Assembly: GCA_020846435.1 (NCBI GenBank)
Contig: JADLDY010000064.1
Coordinates: 1-40,387 of the forward strand
Source of the DNA: Deltaproteobacteria bacterium
Lineage (GTDB): Bacteria; Desulfobacterota; GWC2-55-46
Direction of reading: 5' to 3'
DNA: 40,387 nt
In this document: positions 8,655 to 17,524 of the stretch, piece after piece
How positions within the stretch are numbered: the stretch's first letter is position 1
How the letters are laid out: each line of letters begins with the position of its first letter
Translations under genes and position numbers: made by a program
Notes under the pieces: model-generated
The model's database searches: none
Seen by the model: only the letters and a program-made list of their open reading frames with translations
What the model was told of the DNA's origin: nothing

Positions 8655-10091
8655 ATGCCTTTCGAATACATCCTGCTTGGCGCGACGACCCTGCTGGTCA
8701 TCTGCATCTTCGCGAGCAAGGCCTCCAGCATCCTCGGCATACCGACCCTGCTCATATTCCTCGGCGTTGGCATGCTCGCGGGCTCTGACGGGCCGGGCGG
8801 CATACACTTCGACGACCCTGTGCTCGCCCAGTCGATAGGCATCGTCGCGCTCTCCTTCATCCTGTTCGCCGGAGGCCTCGACACCCGCTTCGAGAGCATA
8901 AAGCCGGTGTTGTGGCAGGGCGTTGCCCTGTCCACCTTCGGCGTCATCTTTACGGCGGCGCTTGTCGGGTTGTTCACGGTGACGGTCACGGGCTTCAACC
9001 TGAAAGAAGGCCTGCTCCTCGGCGCGATAGTCTCTTCCACCGACGCGGCCGCGGTCTTCTCCATATTGAGGTCAAAGAACGTAAGCCTCAGGAGCCCCCT
9101 GAAGCCGCTCCTCGAGCTCGAATCAGGAAGCAACGACCCTATGGCGGTCTTCCTGACCCTCGGCTTCATGAACCTGCTCATCACGCCGGGCTTTTCCGTC
9201 GAGAGCATGGTCCCCCTTTTCATCTGGCAGGTCGCGCTCGGCGCCCTTGTAGGCTACGGCATGGGCAAGGCCACGGCGGCGCTCATCAACTGGCTGCAAC
9301 TCGATTACGACGGCCTGTACCTGGTGCTCTCTCTCGCGCTGGTGCTCTTTACATACAGCCTTTCCTACGCGCTCGGCGGCAACGGTTTTCTTTCGGTCTA
9401 CCTGGCGGGCATAATCCTCGGCAACACCGAGTTCCTCAAGAAAAAAAGCATAATGAACTTTCACGACGGCCTTGCCTGGCTCATGCAGATCACCATGTTC
9501 CTCGCCCTCGGCCTGCTCGTCTTCCCTTCCCGCCTTGTCCCGATTATTGGTGTAGGGTTGCTCATATCCTTTTTCCTCATCTTCATCGCCCGCCCGGCGA
9601 GCGTCTTCCTGACGCTGGCCATTTTCAGGGTCCCGTTCAGGGCCAGACTCCTCATCTCGTGGGTGGGGCTTCGCGGCGCGGTGCCGATAGTGCTGGCCAC
9701 TTTCCCTTTCGTCGCCGGGATGACTGAGGCCGACCTCATCTTCAACATTGTCTTCTTCATCGTCCTAACCTCGGCCCTTGTGCAGGGGTCGACTATACCG
9801 CTGGTCGCGCGCCTCCTCAAGGTGGCGGAGCCCTTTGCGCCGGAAAAGGTCCAGGACATAGCGGAGCAGCTCAGGGACGAGCTTACCCCGGTTGAAATAC
9901 TGCCGGGCTCGAAGGTTATAGACAAAAAGGTGGTCGAGGCAAGGCTTCCAAAGGGTACTTTGATAGTGTTCATATGGAGGGACGGAAAATTCATCGTCCC
10001 TGATGGAAGAACGGTTTTCGCGGAGCGGGACAAGCTGTTCGTGCTGACTGATAAAAAGTCTTTTGACCAGGTGCTCGAAGCGCTCAGGTGA
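8655..10091 (+). CDS. nhaP2: NhaP2/CvrA-type cation (K+ or Na+)/H+ antiporter
   Basis: The 478-residue CPA1-type antiporter has about 12 membrane segments followed by a cytoplasmic RCK_C/TrkA-C-like domain (about residues 400-478). Signatures include LFAGGLDTRFESIKP (about 75-89), GAIVSSTDAAAVFSILR with the conserved Asp, ELESGSNDPMAVFLT with the ion-binding Asn-Asp pair, and SWVGLRGAVPIVLATFP. This layout matches NhaP2/CvrA proteins, which mainly exchange K+ for H+, but specificity cannot be read from sequence alone. It follows mnmE by 80 bases and converges with the stress-protein gene 18 bases downstream; no intrinsic terminator is visible in between. Confidence 0.92.
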   Translation: MPFEYILLGATTLLVICIFASKASSILGIPTLLIFLGVGMLAGSDGPGGIHFDDPVLAQSIGIVALSFILFAGGLDTRFESIKPVLWQGVALSTFGVIFTAALVGLFTVTVTGFNLKEGLLLGAIVSSTDAAAVFSILRSKNVSLRSPLKPLLELESGSNDPMAVFLTLGFMNLLITPGFSVESMVPLFIWQVALGALVGYGMGKATAALINWLQLDYDGLYLVLSLALVLFTYSLSYALGGNGFLSVYLAGIILGNTEFLKKKSIMNFHDGLAWLMQITMFLALGLLVFPSRLVPIIGVGLLISFFLIFIARPASVFLTLAIFRVPFRARLLISWVGLRGAVPIVLATFPFVAGMTEADLIFNIVFFIVLTSALVQGSTIPLVARLLKVAEPFAPEKVQDIAEQLRDELTPVEILPGSKVIDKKVVEARLPKGTLIVFIWRDGKFIVPDGRTVFAERDKLFVLTDKKSFDQVLEALR

Positions 10092-10109
10092 AACAGGCGG
10101 CTCCTTTCC

Positions 10110-11048
10110 TTACAGGACTACCGGGCTAACGAAGCCCTCGGGCTTGACCGCGAGCACCGAGGAGGAGAGCGTGTTCAGTATCTCTTCGGCCGTATTCCCC
10201 ATTATCAGCCCGTGAAGCCCGGTGCGCGCAACCGTGCCCATGACCACAAGGTCGGCCTTCCTGTCCTTTTCGAGCTCCGGGATTATCTTCCACGCCTTTC
10301 CCTTTAATAGGTGCGCCTCATGCTCGATGCCAGTGAGGTCGAAACTTGAGATGAGCTCCTTGAACCTTTTCCTGTGCGCTCCGTGAGTTTCGTTAAGGTA
10401 GGATTCAAGGTCAGCTTCAGAAACAAGGCCCCTTGCGCGCATCAGGTTCTCCGGTGCCAGGTCCCACGCGTGCGCTATCAGGAGCTTCGCGTTCTCGGTC
10501 CTCGCAACCGAGACGGCAAGCTCCATTATCCTGATGTTGAGCCCGTCCCTCTCCTCGTTGAACGGGTCAGGGTCAACGGCAGCAAGCACCCTTTTGAACC
10601 TGCCGCGATGCGCCGGCCTCACGACCCACAACGGGCACGGGCATTTGCGCAGCAGGTGCATATCGCTGCTGCTTGGAAGCGCCAGCGACTTGAGGCGCGC
10701 CCGGCCTTCATGATTTTTTACCACGAGGTCATGGCCGCCGCGCAAAACTTCGCGTATTATCTCGATGAACTCGGCCCCAGTGGCCACTTTGGCGTCGGCG
10801 TCGAGCCCTTTGTCCCTCAGGCCGCTGACAATGGAATCAAGCTCCGCGCCGATCGAGCTTAACGCCTCGTTCCAGAGCCCGACAAGCGACGGGTCCCTGG
10901 CCAGCATCCGCGACGGCAACTCCTCGATCACGCTCATTACGGTGAGCCGGCTCTTGTGTGCGGCAGCCACCCTCACGGCGCACTGAAGCGCACCTTCCGG
11001 GCCTGCCCCGGCAGGCTGCACAACGAGTATGTTCGAAAACTGCGGCAT
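10110..11048 (-). CDS. Tandem-domain universal stress protein (UspE-like)
   Basis: The 312-residue cytoplasmic protein consists of two Usp domains (about 1-145 and 155-305). The second keeps the ATP-binding pattern G-x2-G-x9-G-N/S as VMGTVARTGLHGLIMGNTAE (about 271-290). The first domain has a poorer site, as in UspE-type tandem proteins. The ATG at 11048 follows GAGAGGTTCTGCC. UspE-like proteins support survival under starvation, oxidative or membrane stress; the exact role here is unknown. Confidence 0.88.
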   Translation of the reverse strand: MPQFSNILVVQPAGAGPEGALQCAVRVAAAHKSRLTVMSVIEELPSRMLARDPSLVGLWNEALSSIGAELDSIVSGLRDKGLDADAKVATGAEFIEIIREVLRGGHDLVVKNHEGRARLKSLALPSSSDMHLLRKCPCPLWVVRPAHRGRFKRVLAAVDPDPFNEERDGLNIRIMELAVSVARTENAKLLIAHAWDLAPENLMRARGLVSEADLESYLNETHGAHRKRFKELISSFDLTGIEHEAHLLKGKAWKIIPELEKDRKADLVVMGTVARTGLHGLIMGNTAEEILNTLSSSVLAVKPEGFVSPVVL

Positions 11049-11068
11049 GGCAGAACCTCTCGATTTAT

Positions 11069-11106
11069 TTTTTTAGAAGTATATCACAAAGCCGTTTGCA
11101 TCCAAA
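11069..11106 (-). promoter_or_regulatory. Candidate promoter of the universal stress protein gene
   Basis: On the minus strand a TTGGAT-like -35 and a TATACT-like -10 with a spacer of about 16 bases lie roughly 30-60 bases before the start codon. Assigned by eye; moderate support. Confidence 0.35.
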
Positions 11107-11180
11107 AGCCGCCCCGCTTCCAAAGCGCGCCATGAAATGATAAAATGCGTCTGCTACAAAATCCCCCTGTGCGAGGGCGT

Positions 11181-11570
11181 ATGCTGAGGATAACACTGGC
11201 GGCTTTCATGTTCTGCTTTCTCACCGCGCTGGCCGCTTTCGCGCCAGTTTCCCACGCATCTTCCTGGGCCGCCACAGCCCGGTCGATCGAGCCTCTGAAA
11301 CACTCTGATGTGTGCATGGTCCAGAACAGATACGGCACCATGAAGATGATACCAGTCGAGGTGGACAAGAAGATGTACTACGGCTGCTGCGCCGGGTGCG
11401 TGGGCAAGCTCAAGTTCAACCCGGCAGTGAGATACGCGAAAGACCCTGTGACAGGCCGCGACATCGACAAGTCAAAGGCCTTCATCGTGGGCAACGCAGA
11501 CAGCACGGTTATCTACTTCGAATCGAGAGAGAGCGCTGAGAAGTTTTTTAATCAGAGAAAATCGCTGTAA
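11181..11570 (+). CDS. Secreted TRASH/YHS-like Cys-rich protein
   Basis: The product is about 129 residues from ATG 11181, which follows GAGGGCG; an ATG at 11145 is in frame but lacks a ribosome-binding site. The N-terminus is a signal peptide (hydrophobic stretch to about 22, likely cleavage after SHA). The mature part has one Cys (HSDVCMVQ), then YYGCCAGCVGKL, then RYAKDPVTGRDIDKSKAFIV. This Cys spacing and the DPVTG motif resemble TRASH/YHS metal-binding proteins, so a periplasmic soft-metal-binding role is plausible. No metal transport gene is next to it. Partner and substrate are unknown. Confidence 0.7.
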   Translation: MLRITLAAFMFCFLTALAAFAPVSHASSWAATARSIEPLKHSDVCMVQNRYGTMKMIPVEVDKKMYYGCCAGCVGKLKFNPAVRYAKDPVTGRDIDKSKAFIVGNADSTVIYFESRESAEKFFNQRKSL

Positions 11571-11581
11571 CGACTCGCATA

Positions 11582-11620
11582 AAAAAGCCCCGCCCGTTTC
11601 AAACGGGCGGGGCTTTTTTT
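11582..11620. terminator. Bidirectional intrinsic terminator
   Basis: GCCCCGCCCGTTT pairs with AAACGGGCGGGGC, flanked by A6 and T7, so it works in both directions. It ends the TRASH-like gene on the plus strand and fbp on the minus strand. Confidence 0.92.
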
Positions 11621-11639
11621 ATTCCTGTCAGCGCAACTT

Positions 11640-12629
11640 TCAGACCGATGCCGTCTTCCAGAAAGAGACAGCCTCTTCAACGTCAGCCTTGCTGCCGATG
11701 ATGAGCGGCGTCCTCTGGTGCAGTTCGCCAGGGACGACATCCAACACTCTCTCGTCTCCGGTCGACGCCGCGCCTCCGGCCTGCTCGACTATGAAAGAGA
11801 GCGGGTTGGCTTCATAAAGAAGCCTCAGCTTGCCCTTGTGCGATTTCTTATCAGCCGGATAAAGAAAGACGCCTCCCCTCAAAAGGTTCCTGTGGAAGTC
11901 AGCGACAAGAGAGCCGACATATCTCGCGGTCTTCTCAGAGCCGTTTGATTTCACCTTCTCTATGTAGCTGGAGGTCCCTGGCAGCCAGTGGCGGCTGTTC
12001 CCCTCGTTGATACTGAAGATCTTGCCCTTCTCAGGTATCCTTATGTTCTCGTGCGACAAAAAGAACTCGCCGACTGACGGGTCGAGCGTGAAGCCGTGAA
12101 CGCCGTGGCCTGTCGTGTAAACGAGCATGGTCGAAGAGCCGTAGAGTATGTAGCCCGCGCATACCTGCTCAACTCCGGGCTTGAGGAAATCCTTAACCGT
12201 GACTTCGCTCCCCTTCCCGGCCTTGAGTATCGAGAAGATCGTGCCGACCGAGATGTTGACGTCGATGTTCGACGAGCCGTCAAGCGGGTCGAACATTATG
12301 ACATAGTTGCCCTTGGGGTATTTGCTGTCCACATGGATTATGTCGTCCATCTCTTCAGAGGCCATGGCGGAGAGATGCCCTCCGTGCTCCATCGTCCTTA
12401 TGAAAGTATCGTTGGCAAGCTCGTCGAGCTTTTGCACCTCTTCGCCGTGCACGTTCTGCGTGCCTGCCGCGCCGAGTATGCCGCCAAGCCCCGCGCGCCT
12501 CACCTGGCTCGAGATTATCTTCGCCGCTATGACGAGGTCTGAAAAGAGCGCGGTGAAGCTGCCCGAAGAGCTCGGATAGCGCCGTTGCTCTTCGTGAAGG
12601 AACTTCGTGAGGGTCATCCCGACTGGCAT
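11640..12629 (-). CDS. fbp: Fructose-1,6-bisphosphatase class I
   Basis: This enzyme hydrolyses fructose 1,6-bisphosphate to fructose 6-phosphate in gluconeogenesis. The 329-residue length matches class I enzymes. The metal and substrate site is visible as IMFDPLDGSSNIDVNISVGT. Further family blocks are SMATEEMD-like SAMASEEMDD and YVGSLVADFHRNLLRGGVFLYP. ATG 12629 has AAAGGAGT at the right distance. The frame is open for 33 more codons upstream, but those codons lie partly in repeat R2 (12670-12798), and the same extra N-terminus precedes parA, so that extension is not the real protein start. Confidence 0.95.
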   Translation of the reverse strand: MPVGMTLTKFLHEEQRRYPSSSGSFTALFSDLVIAAKIISSQVRRAGLGGILGAAGTQNVHGEEVQKLDELANDTFIRTMEHGGHLSAMASEEMDDIIHVDSKYPKGNYVIMFDPLDGSSNIDVNISVGTIFSILKAGKGSEVTVKDFLKPGVEQVCAGYILYGSSTMLVYTTGHGVHGFTLDPSVGEFFLSHENIRIPEKGKIFSINEGNSRHWLPGTSSYIEKVKSNGSEKTARYVGSLVADFHRNLLRGGVFLYPADKKSHKGKLRLLYEANPLSFIVEQAGGAASTGDERVLDVVPGELHQRTPLIIGSKADVEEAVSFWKTASV

Positions 12630-12669
12630 GAGGACTCCTTTTGGACGGACGGATTTTAACCTGAGACAG

Positions 12670-12798
12670 CCTCTAAAAATTGCTCTTTTTCCTGACCTCT
12701 GCGTCAGGTCGTAAATAAAAATGCTCACATATTCTCATATATGCTGCGCTTTTTATTTCCGCCCTTCCTTGACTTCAGAAAAAATATCTAATTTTTAG
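12670..12798 (-). repeat. Palindromic repeat family R2, copy A (leader of fbp)
   Basis: About 110 core bases match copy B (30534-30665) with roughly four differences when read on the minus strand. It folds as one long imperfect hairpin with CATAT/ATATG at the tip. It ends 40 bases before the fbp start codon, in the same orientation relative to the gene as copy B has to parA. A weak promoter (TTGTAA-N16-TAAGTT, minus strand) lies just upstream, so the repeat would make up most of the fbp leader. The remaining intergenic bases to 12858 show nothing else. Confidence 0.85.
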
Positions 12799-12858
12799 TG
12801 ACTGCCTTGAACTTATGAGGCGGAAAACCTGTTACAAAAAAAACAGCTCTCTCTCTTT

Positions 12859-13530
12859 TTAATAAGCCGACGCCTTTGTCTGCGGAAACTTGAAGTCCTT
12901 GAGCTCGGTGAGTTCAAAGAGGCCCGGGTACTCTTCGTCCTCAAGAAGTATCCTTCTCACGTTGCCCTGCCACAAGGAGTAGAAGAGCTCTTTTTGCTCC
13001 TTTGTGGCGCTCCCGCGCATGACAAGCGGGATGACGTCGTTCATCCTCGGGTCTCCGGGAAGGGCCTGCGGATTGTAGACGACCTGCACGGTTTTGCCGG
13101 TATCCTCCCTCTGGAAGATGAAGGTGTTGAACTGGACATCTTCTGAATCGAAAAAGAGCCTGTTGTTCCTGCCCCACCTGCCGCCCAGACCCTTGAAGCC
13201 GGTAGCGCCCGCCGCCCCGGTAATGAGCGAGATGACATGGGCCTGCGGGCCGTAGGCCAGGTCTTCCGGGCCGCCCTTCAAGAGGACCCTTATCTGCCCT
13301 CTTACAGGTATCTCGCTGCCGTAGAGCGCCTTGAGCGCTTTTTGAGTAAGCCTGTACGCGCCGGAGACAGCAGGGCACGAATGCCCGGCCACAAGGACGG
13401 CATCTGTGTAGTTTATGACGAAAAGTTCGTCTTCATCTTGCGCGCCGAGCACATAGGCAAGCGGCTCTTTGAGCCTTATGGGCTCCACCCTCTCGAAGAA
13501 CTCCTGACGCCAGACTGTCCTGTTTTCCAT
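12859..13530 (-). CDS. FmdE-like domain protein
   Basis: The 223-residue product has no signal peptide or membrane segment. Residues about 48-72 (AGHSCPAVSGAYRLTQKAL) resemble the GHxCP...G block of the formylmethanofuran dehydrogenase subunit E (FmdE/FwdE) family. A second block, VISLITGAAGATGFKGLGGR, also fits. The C-terminal zinc-binding part of classical FmdE is absent. No other methanofuran or C1 genes are nearby, so a role in molybdenum or C1 chemistry cannot be assumed. ATG follows GAGGTACAG. Cys 52 and His 50 are candidate ligands. Family assignment is moderate; function unknown. Confidence 0.62.
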   Translation of the reverse strand: MENRTVWRQEFFERVEPIRLKEPLAYVLGAQDEDELFVINYTDAVLVAGHSCPAVSGAYRLTQKALKALYGSEIPVRGQIRVLLKGGPEDLAYGPQAHVISLITGAAGATGFKGLGGRWGRNNRLFFDSEDVQFNTFIFQREDTGKTVQVVYNPQALPGDPRMNDVIPLVMRGSATKEQKELFYSLWQGNVRRILLEDEEYPGLFELTELKDFKFPQTKASAY

Positions 13531-13580
13531 CTGTACCTCTTTTAAAGCGCTTCCTTAACTTATCGGACGCGCAAGTTTAA

Positions 13581-13608
13581 AGTGTAACAAAAAGGGCTTG
13601 AAAGTCAA
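13581..13608 (-). promoter_or_regulatory. Promoter of the FmdE-like gene
   Basis: On the minus strand TTGACT (13608-13603), 16 bases, TACACT (13586-13581). The -10 lies inside TACACTTTAAAC, which recurs at the parA promoter (30512-30523). The leader is about 45 nt. Confidence 0.6.
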
Positions 13609-13626
13609 ATTTTTTAGCCCTTTTCA
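13590..13626. other. Hairpin AAAAGGGCT/AGCCCTTTT
   Basis: A 9-bp stem with a 17-nt loop overlaps the -35 region of the FmdE-like gene promoter. On the plus strand it ends in CCTTTTC, so it could be a weak terminator, but no plus-strand gene lies before it. An operator is equally possible. The rest of 13627-13880 is AT-rich and shows no gene. Confidence 0.3.
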
Positions 13627-13885
13627 ACCATTGTCAACGCGGGAATACCTTGGCGCGCATATTACCTATTAGATATTTAATCCACCTCCTGAGCTGTTTT
13701 TAAAGCAAAAACAGTCTCATTTTATACTTTTTACTACCAAAGTCACTGATATATATCCTATTTCTGTGTTTTTAATAAAAGCAGGAAAGAATTAGAAAAA
13801 TAAATTCAGACTTGAGCCGCTCTCTGTCGAATTTTCTTTCCTGACCTGGAAAGTTTTTTAAAATCAGACCCTTTGATGTTTTTTC

Positions 13886-13951
13886 ACTTGACAAGTTTGT
13901 ATTTATTTGTAAAATTAACTTTAAACTTGTTATAAGATTAACTTTAGACTT
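13886..13951 (+). promoter_or_regulatory. Promoter and candidate operators of merR-kamA
   Basis: The palindrome ACTTG-A-CAAGT (13886-13896) is followed by two direct repeats, ATTAACTTTAAACTT (13914-13928) and ATTAACTTTAGACTT (13937-13951), 23 bases apart, about two helical turns. A promoter TTGTAA (13907-13912), 18 bases, TATAAG (13931-13936) places one repeat in the spacer and the other just after the -10. This is a good layout for autoregulation by the MerR-type protein encoded next. Confidence 0.5.
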
Positions 13952-13995
13952 AAAAATGCTCTCTCTTTCAACAACCGACAGGAGTAAACGACCGG

Positions 13996-14271
13996 GTGGG
14001 CACAAGAACTCCAGACCTGCTTGCGAAGATAGATATTCCCAGGCAAAAGCTCTATTACCTTGAGCAGAAGGGGTTTATCAAGCCTCAGAAGATTACTATT
14101 GGCGACAAGGAATTCAGGGAATATTCAGACGAGGACGTAAGAAAAGTAGAGTTCATCTGGAAGTACCTGAAAAAGGGATTCAAGTACAAGATAGCCTATG
14201 AAAAGGCTATGGAAGAGATACAGAACCCGCAGCTGAGCCTGGCAAAAGCCGAAAAACCCGCGTCAAGTTAG
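13996..14271 (+). CDS. Short MerR-family DNA-binding regulator
   Basis: The 91-residue protein is almost only a MerR winged-helix domain: IPRQKLYYLEQKGFIKP (about 14-30), YSDEDVRKVEFIW (about 44-56) and LKKGFKYKIAYEKAMEEI. It lacks the long dimerisation helix and effector domain of typical MerR proteins. The GTG start lies about 11 bases after AGGAG, a longer spacing than usual; no better start is visible. It precedes kamA by 10 bases and very likely shares its transcript. The direct repeats in its promoter are candidate targets. Ligand, if any, is unknown. Confidence 0.8.
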   Translation: MGTRTPDLLAKIDIPRQKLYYLEQKGFIKPQKITIGDKEFREYSDEDVRKVEFIWKYLKKGFKYKIAYEKAMEEIQNPQLSLAKAEKPASS

Positions 14272-14281
14272 GAGGAGCCGA

Positions 14282-15444
<1,163 letters not shown>

Positions 15445-15448
<4 letters not shown>

Positions 15449-15687
15449 GAGTGATGACACCTGATAACCGGCCCTCCGAAGCCCCGGAGAACGATATCTT
15501 TGAGGCGGCCCAGACAAAGCGGCTCACCGACAAGCAGAACTACCTTTTGAGCTGGCTTACCGCGACCCCTTCACAGTTGAGGTGCGGCGAGATAGACGCT
15601 GAAAAGAGGTTCGAGACGGTCCTCGCCGTCCTACTCAAGGAGAGGAACAGGAACATTCTGCCGTTCAAGCCCCGGCCCAGAAAATAG
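15445..15687 (+). CDS. Small hypothetical protein overlapping kamA
   Basis: The 80-residue ORF overlaps the kamA stop by ATGA, which indicates translational coupling; an ATG at 15454 is an alternative. The sequence is charged and soluble, with no Cys cluster (one Cys) and no membrane segment; the C-terminus is basic (FKPRPRK). I do not recognise the family. Its position suggests a function tied to KamA or to the merR-kamA transcript. Confidence 0.6.
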
Positions 15688-15705
15688 CCCTCCTCGCCGT
15701 TGCCC

Positions 15706-15753
15706 TTGATTTCATGGCCTGTTGGTACTATATTATCAAGGTTATACCATAAC
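15706..15753 (+). promoter_or_regulatory. Promoter of pyrE with a small inverted repeat
   Basis: TTGATT (15706-15711), 17 bases, TATATT (15729-15734). GTTAT-ACC-ATAAC (15741-15753) lies at the expected transcription start and could be an operator. The ribosome-binding site AAAGGAG follows. Confidence 0.6.
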
Positions 15754-15771
15754 AGGCAAAGGAGCGGCACA

Positions 15772-16425
15772 ATGGAAGATTTCTCCCATCAGATAATGGA
15801 GGAGGACTATAAAAAAGACCTCCTCAATGTCCTTTATTCCAACTCATTCAAGTACAGCGAAGAGGGATTTACCCTCTCAAGCGGCAAGAAGAGCAACGTC
15901 TACATAGACGTCAAGAAGACGGCTCTCGCGGCCGTGGCCATGGAACCCATCGGCTACGCCTACTTCCAGAAGTTGAAGCTCGCGCCGATCGACGCCATCG
16001 GCGGCATGACCCTCGGGGCAGACCCGATAGCCTACGCCGCGGCGTTCATGTGCACGTTGAGAGGCAAGTACCTTGACGTCTTCATCGTAAGGAAAGAAGT
16101 GAAGGGGCACGGCACGCAGGCCGCCATCGAAGGCCCGGTCAAGCCTGACGCCAACGTGGTCATTGTCGAGGACGTAGTCACGACCGGCGCTTCCACCATA
16201 AAGGCCGTGAACAGGGCCAAGGAAGCGGGCTTCAACGTCCTTCGCGTCATCCCCCTTGTCGACAGGGAAGAGGGCGGGGCAGAGGCCATTGAAAAGGAGA
16301 CCGGAGTCAAGGTCGACCCTATCTTCACCATGACCGACCTCATGGAATTCCACAAGAAGAAACAGGAAGAAGACGAGAAGGAAAAGAAGAAGGAAGACGC
16401 GGCTAAGAACAAGCCTGATTTCTGA
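15772..16425 (+). CDS. pyrE: Orotate phosphoribosyltransferase
   Basis: PyrE joins orotate and PRPP to form OMP, the fifth step of pyrimidine synthesis. The PRPP-binding motif is VVIVEDVVTTGAST (about 124-137), and the family's flexible loop region is RKEVKGHGTQ. ATG 15772 has AAAGGAG before it; an in-frame ATG at 15700 lies upstream of the promoter and is rejected. The last 25 residues form an unusual Lys/Glu-rich tail (FHKKKQEEDEKEKKKEDAA) beyond the usual fold. pyrF, the next enzyme, lies 247 bases downstream, beyond a repeat and a terminator, so the two are separately transcribed. Confidence 0.93.
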   Translation: MEDFSHQIMEEDYKKDLLNVLYSNSFKYSEEGFTLSSGKKSNVYIDVKKTALAAVAMEPIGYAYFQKLKLAPIDAIGGMTLGADPIAYAAAFMCTLRGKYLDVFIVRKEVKGHGTQAAIEGPVKPDANVVIVEDVVTTGASTIKAVNRAKEAGFNVLRVIPLVDREEGGAEAIEKETGVKVDPIFTMTDLMEFHKKKQEEDEKEKKKEDAAKNKPDF

Positions 16426-16548
16426 CAGGCTGGTCAAAAAGCACCATATGCGAGGCGTCGAGGAGCGAGGAATGAGGCGTACTTTTTATGTACGCCGCAA
16501 AGACGAGCAACGAAGACAACGACGCAGATGGGCTTTTTCAACAGCCTG
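16426..16548. repeat. Palindromic repeat family R1, copy 2
   Basis: It begins at the base after the pyrE stop codon. CAGGCTG at the left pairs with CAGCCTG at the right, and the body (GAGGAATGAGGCGTAC...GTACGCCGCA, ...GCAGATGGG) closely matches copy 1. The outermost arms differ in sequence from copy 1 but remain complementary to each other. Confidence 0.82.
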
Positions 16549-16560
16549 ATACGGACCACA

Positions 16561-16592
16561 AGGCCCGGCCCCATGAGGGCCGGGCTTTTTTT
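16561..16592 (+). terminator. Intrinsic terminator of pyrE
   Basis: GCCCGGCCC (16563-16571), loop CATGA, GGGCCGGGC, then seven T. It lies after repeat R1, so R1 is probably transcribed as part of the pyrE 3' untranslated region. Confidence 0.9.
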
Positions 16593-16602
16593 GACTGAAG
16601 CA

Positions 16603-16632
16603 GGGTAGGGTGGGCTGCGCCCACCATGCAGC
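16603..16632. repeat. Short REP-like palindrome
   Basis: GGTGGGC-TGC-GCCCACC (16609-16625) with the flanks GGGTA and ATGCAGCC. It resembles short GC palindromes scattered through many bacterial genomes. One copy only in the window. Confidence 0.4.
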
Positions 16633-16672
16633 CACAAAAGTTTTTACAAATAAGTTTCCAAGGTGACACTCG

Positions 16673-17386
16673 ATGAGCAGCATCTCCCCGAAAGACCGCA
16701 TCATATTCGCGCTCGATGTCTCGAGCGTCAATGAAGCCGCAAGGTTCACGGCCCTACTCAAAGACCATGTCGGGATGTTCAAGGTCGGGCTCGAACTCTT
16801 TGTGGCGGCAGGGCCCGCGATTATAAAGGCCGTACGCGAGAACGGGGGCAGGGGGATATTCCTTGACCTCAAGTTCCACGATATACCCGAGACTGTCAAA
16901 GGCGCGATGCGGTCTGCGTCAACTCTCGGCGCTGACCTCGTGACAGTCCACACATCAGATGGACAGGCCATGATGAAAGCGGCGGTGGAGGCGGCAGGCG
17001 CCTCGAGAGTCTTGGGAGTCACCGTCCTTACGAGCCTTTCCGCGGACGCCTTTCCAGAGGCCGGGATAGACAAAAACTTCACGCCTGCTTCGCTCGTCCT
17101 TCACAGGGCAAAGTCAGCGAAGGAAGCAGGCTGCGCTGGAATTGTCTGCTCGGGGCAGGAGGCAAGGGCAATAAGAGATGAGTACGGCCCTGACTTTCTC
17201 ATAGTGACGCCGGGCGTGCGCTTGGCTGACGACGCGATCGGCGACCAGAAGAGAGTTGTGACCCCGTTCGAGGCCGTTAAAAACGGGGCTGACTATATAG
17301 TAGTAGGAAGGCCCATAAGAAAAGCGGCTGACCCAATTGAGGCGGCAAAAAGGATTGCAGGAGAGATAGAAAAAGCGGTTCGTTAA
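16673..17386 (+). CDS. pyrF: Orotidine-5'-phosphate decarboxylase
   Basis: PyrF decarboxylates OMP to UMP, the last step of de novo pyrimidine synthesis. The catalytic tetrad region reads FLDLKFHDIPETV with Asp65, Lys67 and Asp70; Lys37 in FKVG also fits. The phosphate-binding end is GRPIRKAADP. At 237 residues it is a standard bacterial (group I) enzyme. The ATG follows AAGGTGA. It follows pyrE but is separated by a terminator. Confidence 0.95.
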   Translation: MSSISPKDRIIFALDVSSVNEAARFTALLKDHVGMFKVGLELFVAAGPAIIKAVRENGGRGIFLDLKFHDIPETVKGAMRSASTLGADLVTVHTSDGQAMMKAAVEAAGASRVLGVTVLTSLSADAFPEAGIDKNFTPASLVLHRAKSAKEAGCAGIVCSGQEARAIRDEYGPDFLIVTPGVRLADDAIGDQKRVVTPFEAVKNGADYIVVGRPIRKAADPIEAAKRIAGEIEKAVR

Positions 17387-17394
17387 TCCATCTC

Positions 17395-17518
17395 CTTCCC
17401 CCTCTCCAGAAAAGGGGAACGAAAGAATGTCATTATGAGCGGATTACGCAAACAACCGAGATTCTTCGGTCGCTCCCTCAGAATGACAGATTTGAGTCCC
17501 CCTTTAAAAAGGGGGAGG
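17395..17518. repeat. Cluster of nested palindromic repeats downstream of pyrF
   Basis: Two CCCC/GGGG elements (17400-17418 and 17498-17516, the second CCCCCTTTAAAAAGGGGG) flank an inverted element beginning GTCATTATGAGC (17429) and ending CTCAGAATGAC (17487). The inner element is related to 19613-19698. A single CCCC/GGGG element recurs at 29537-29553, upstream of rsmG. No coding potential is visible. Confidence 0.65.
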
Positions 17519-17524
17519 TTCAGC

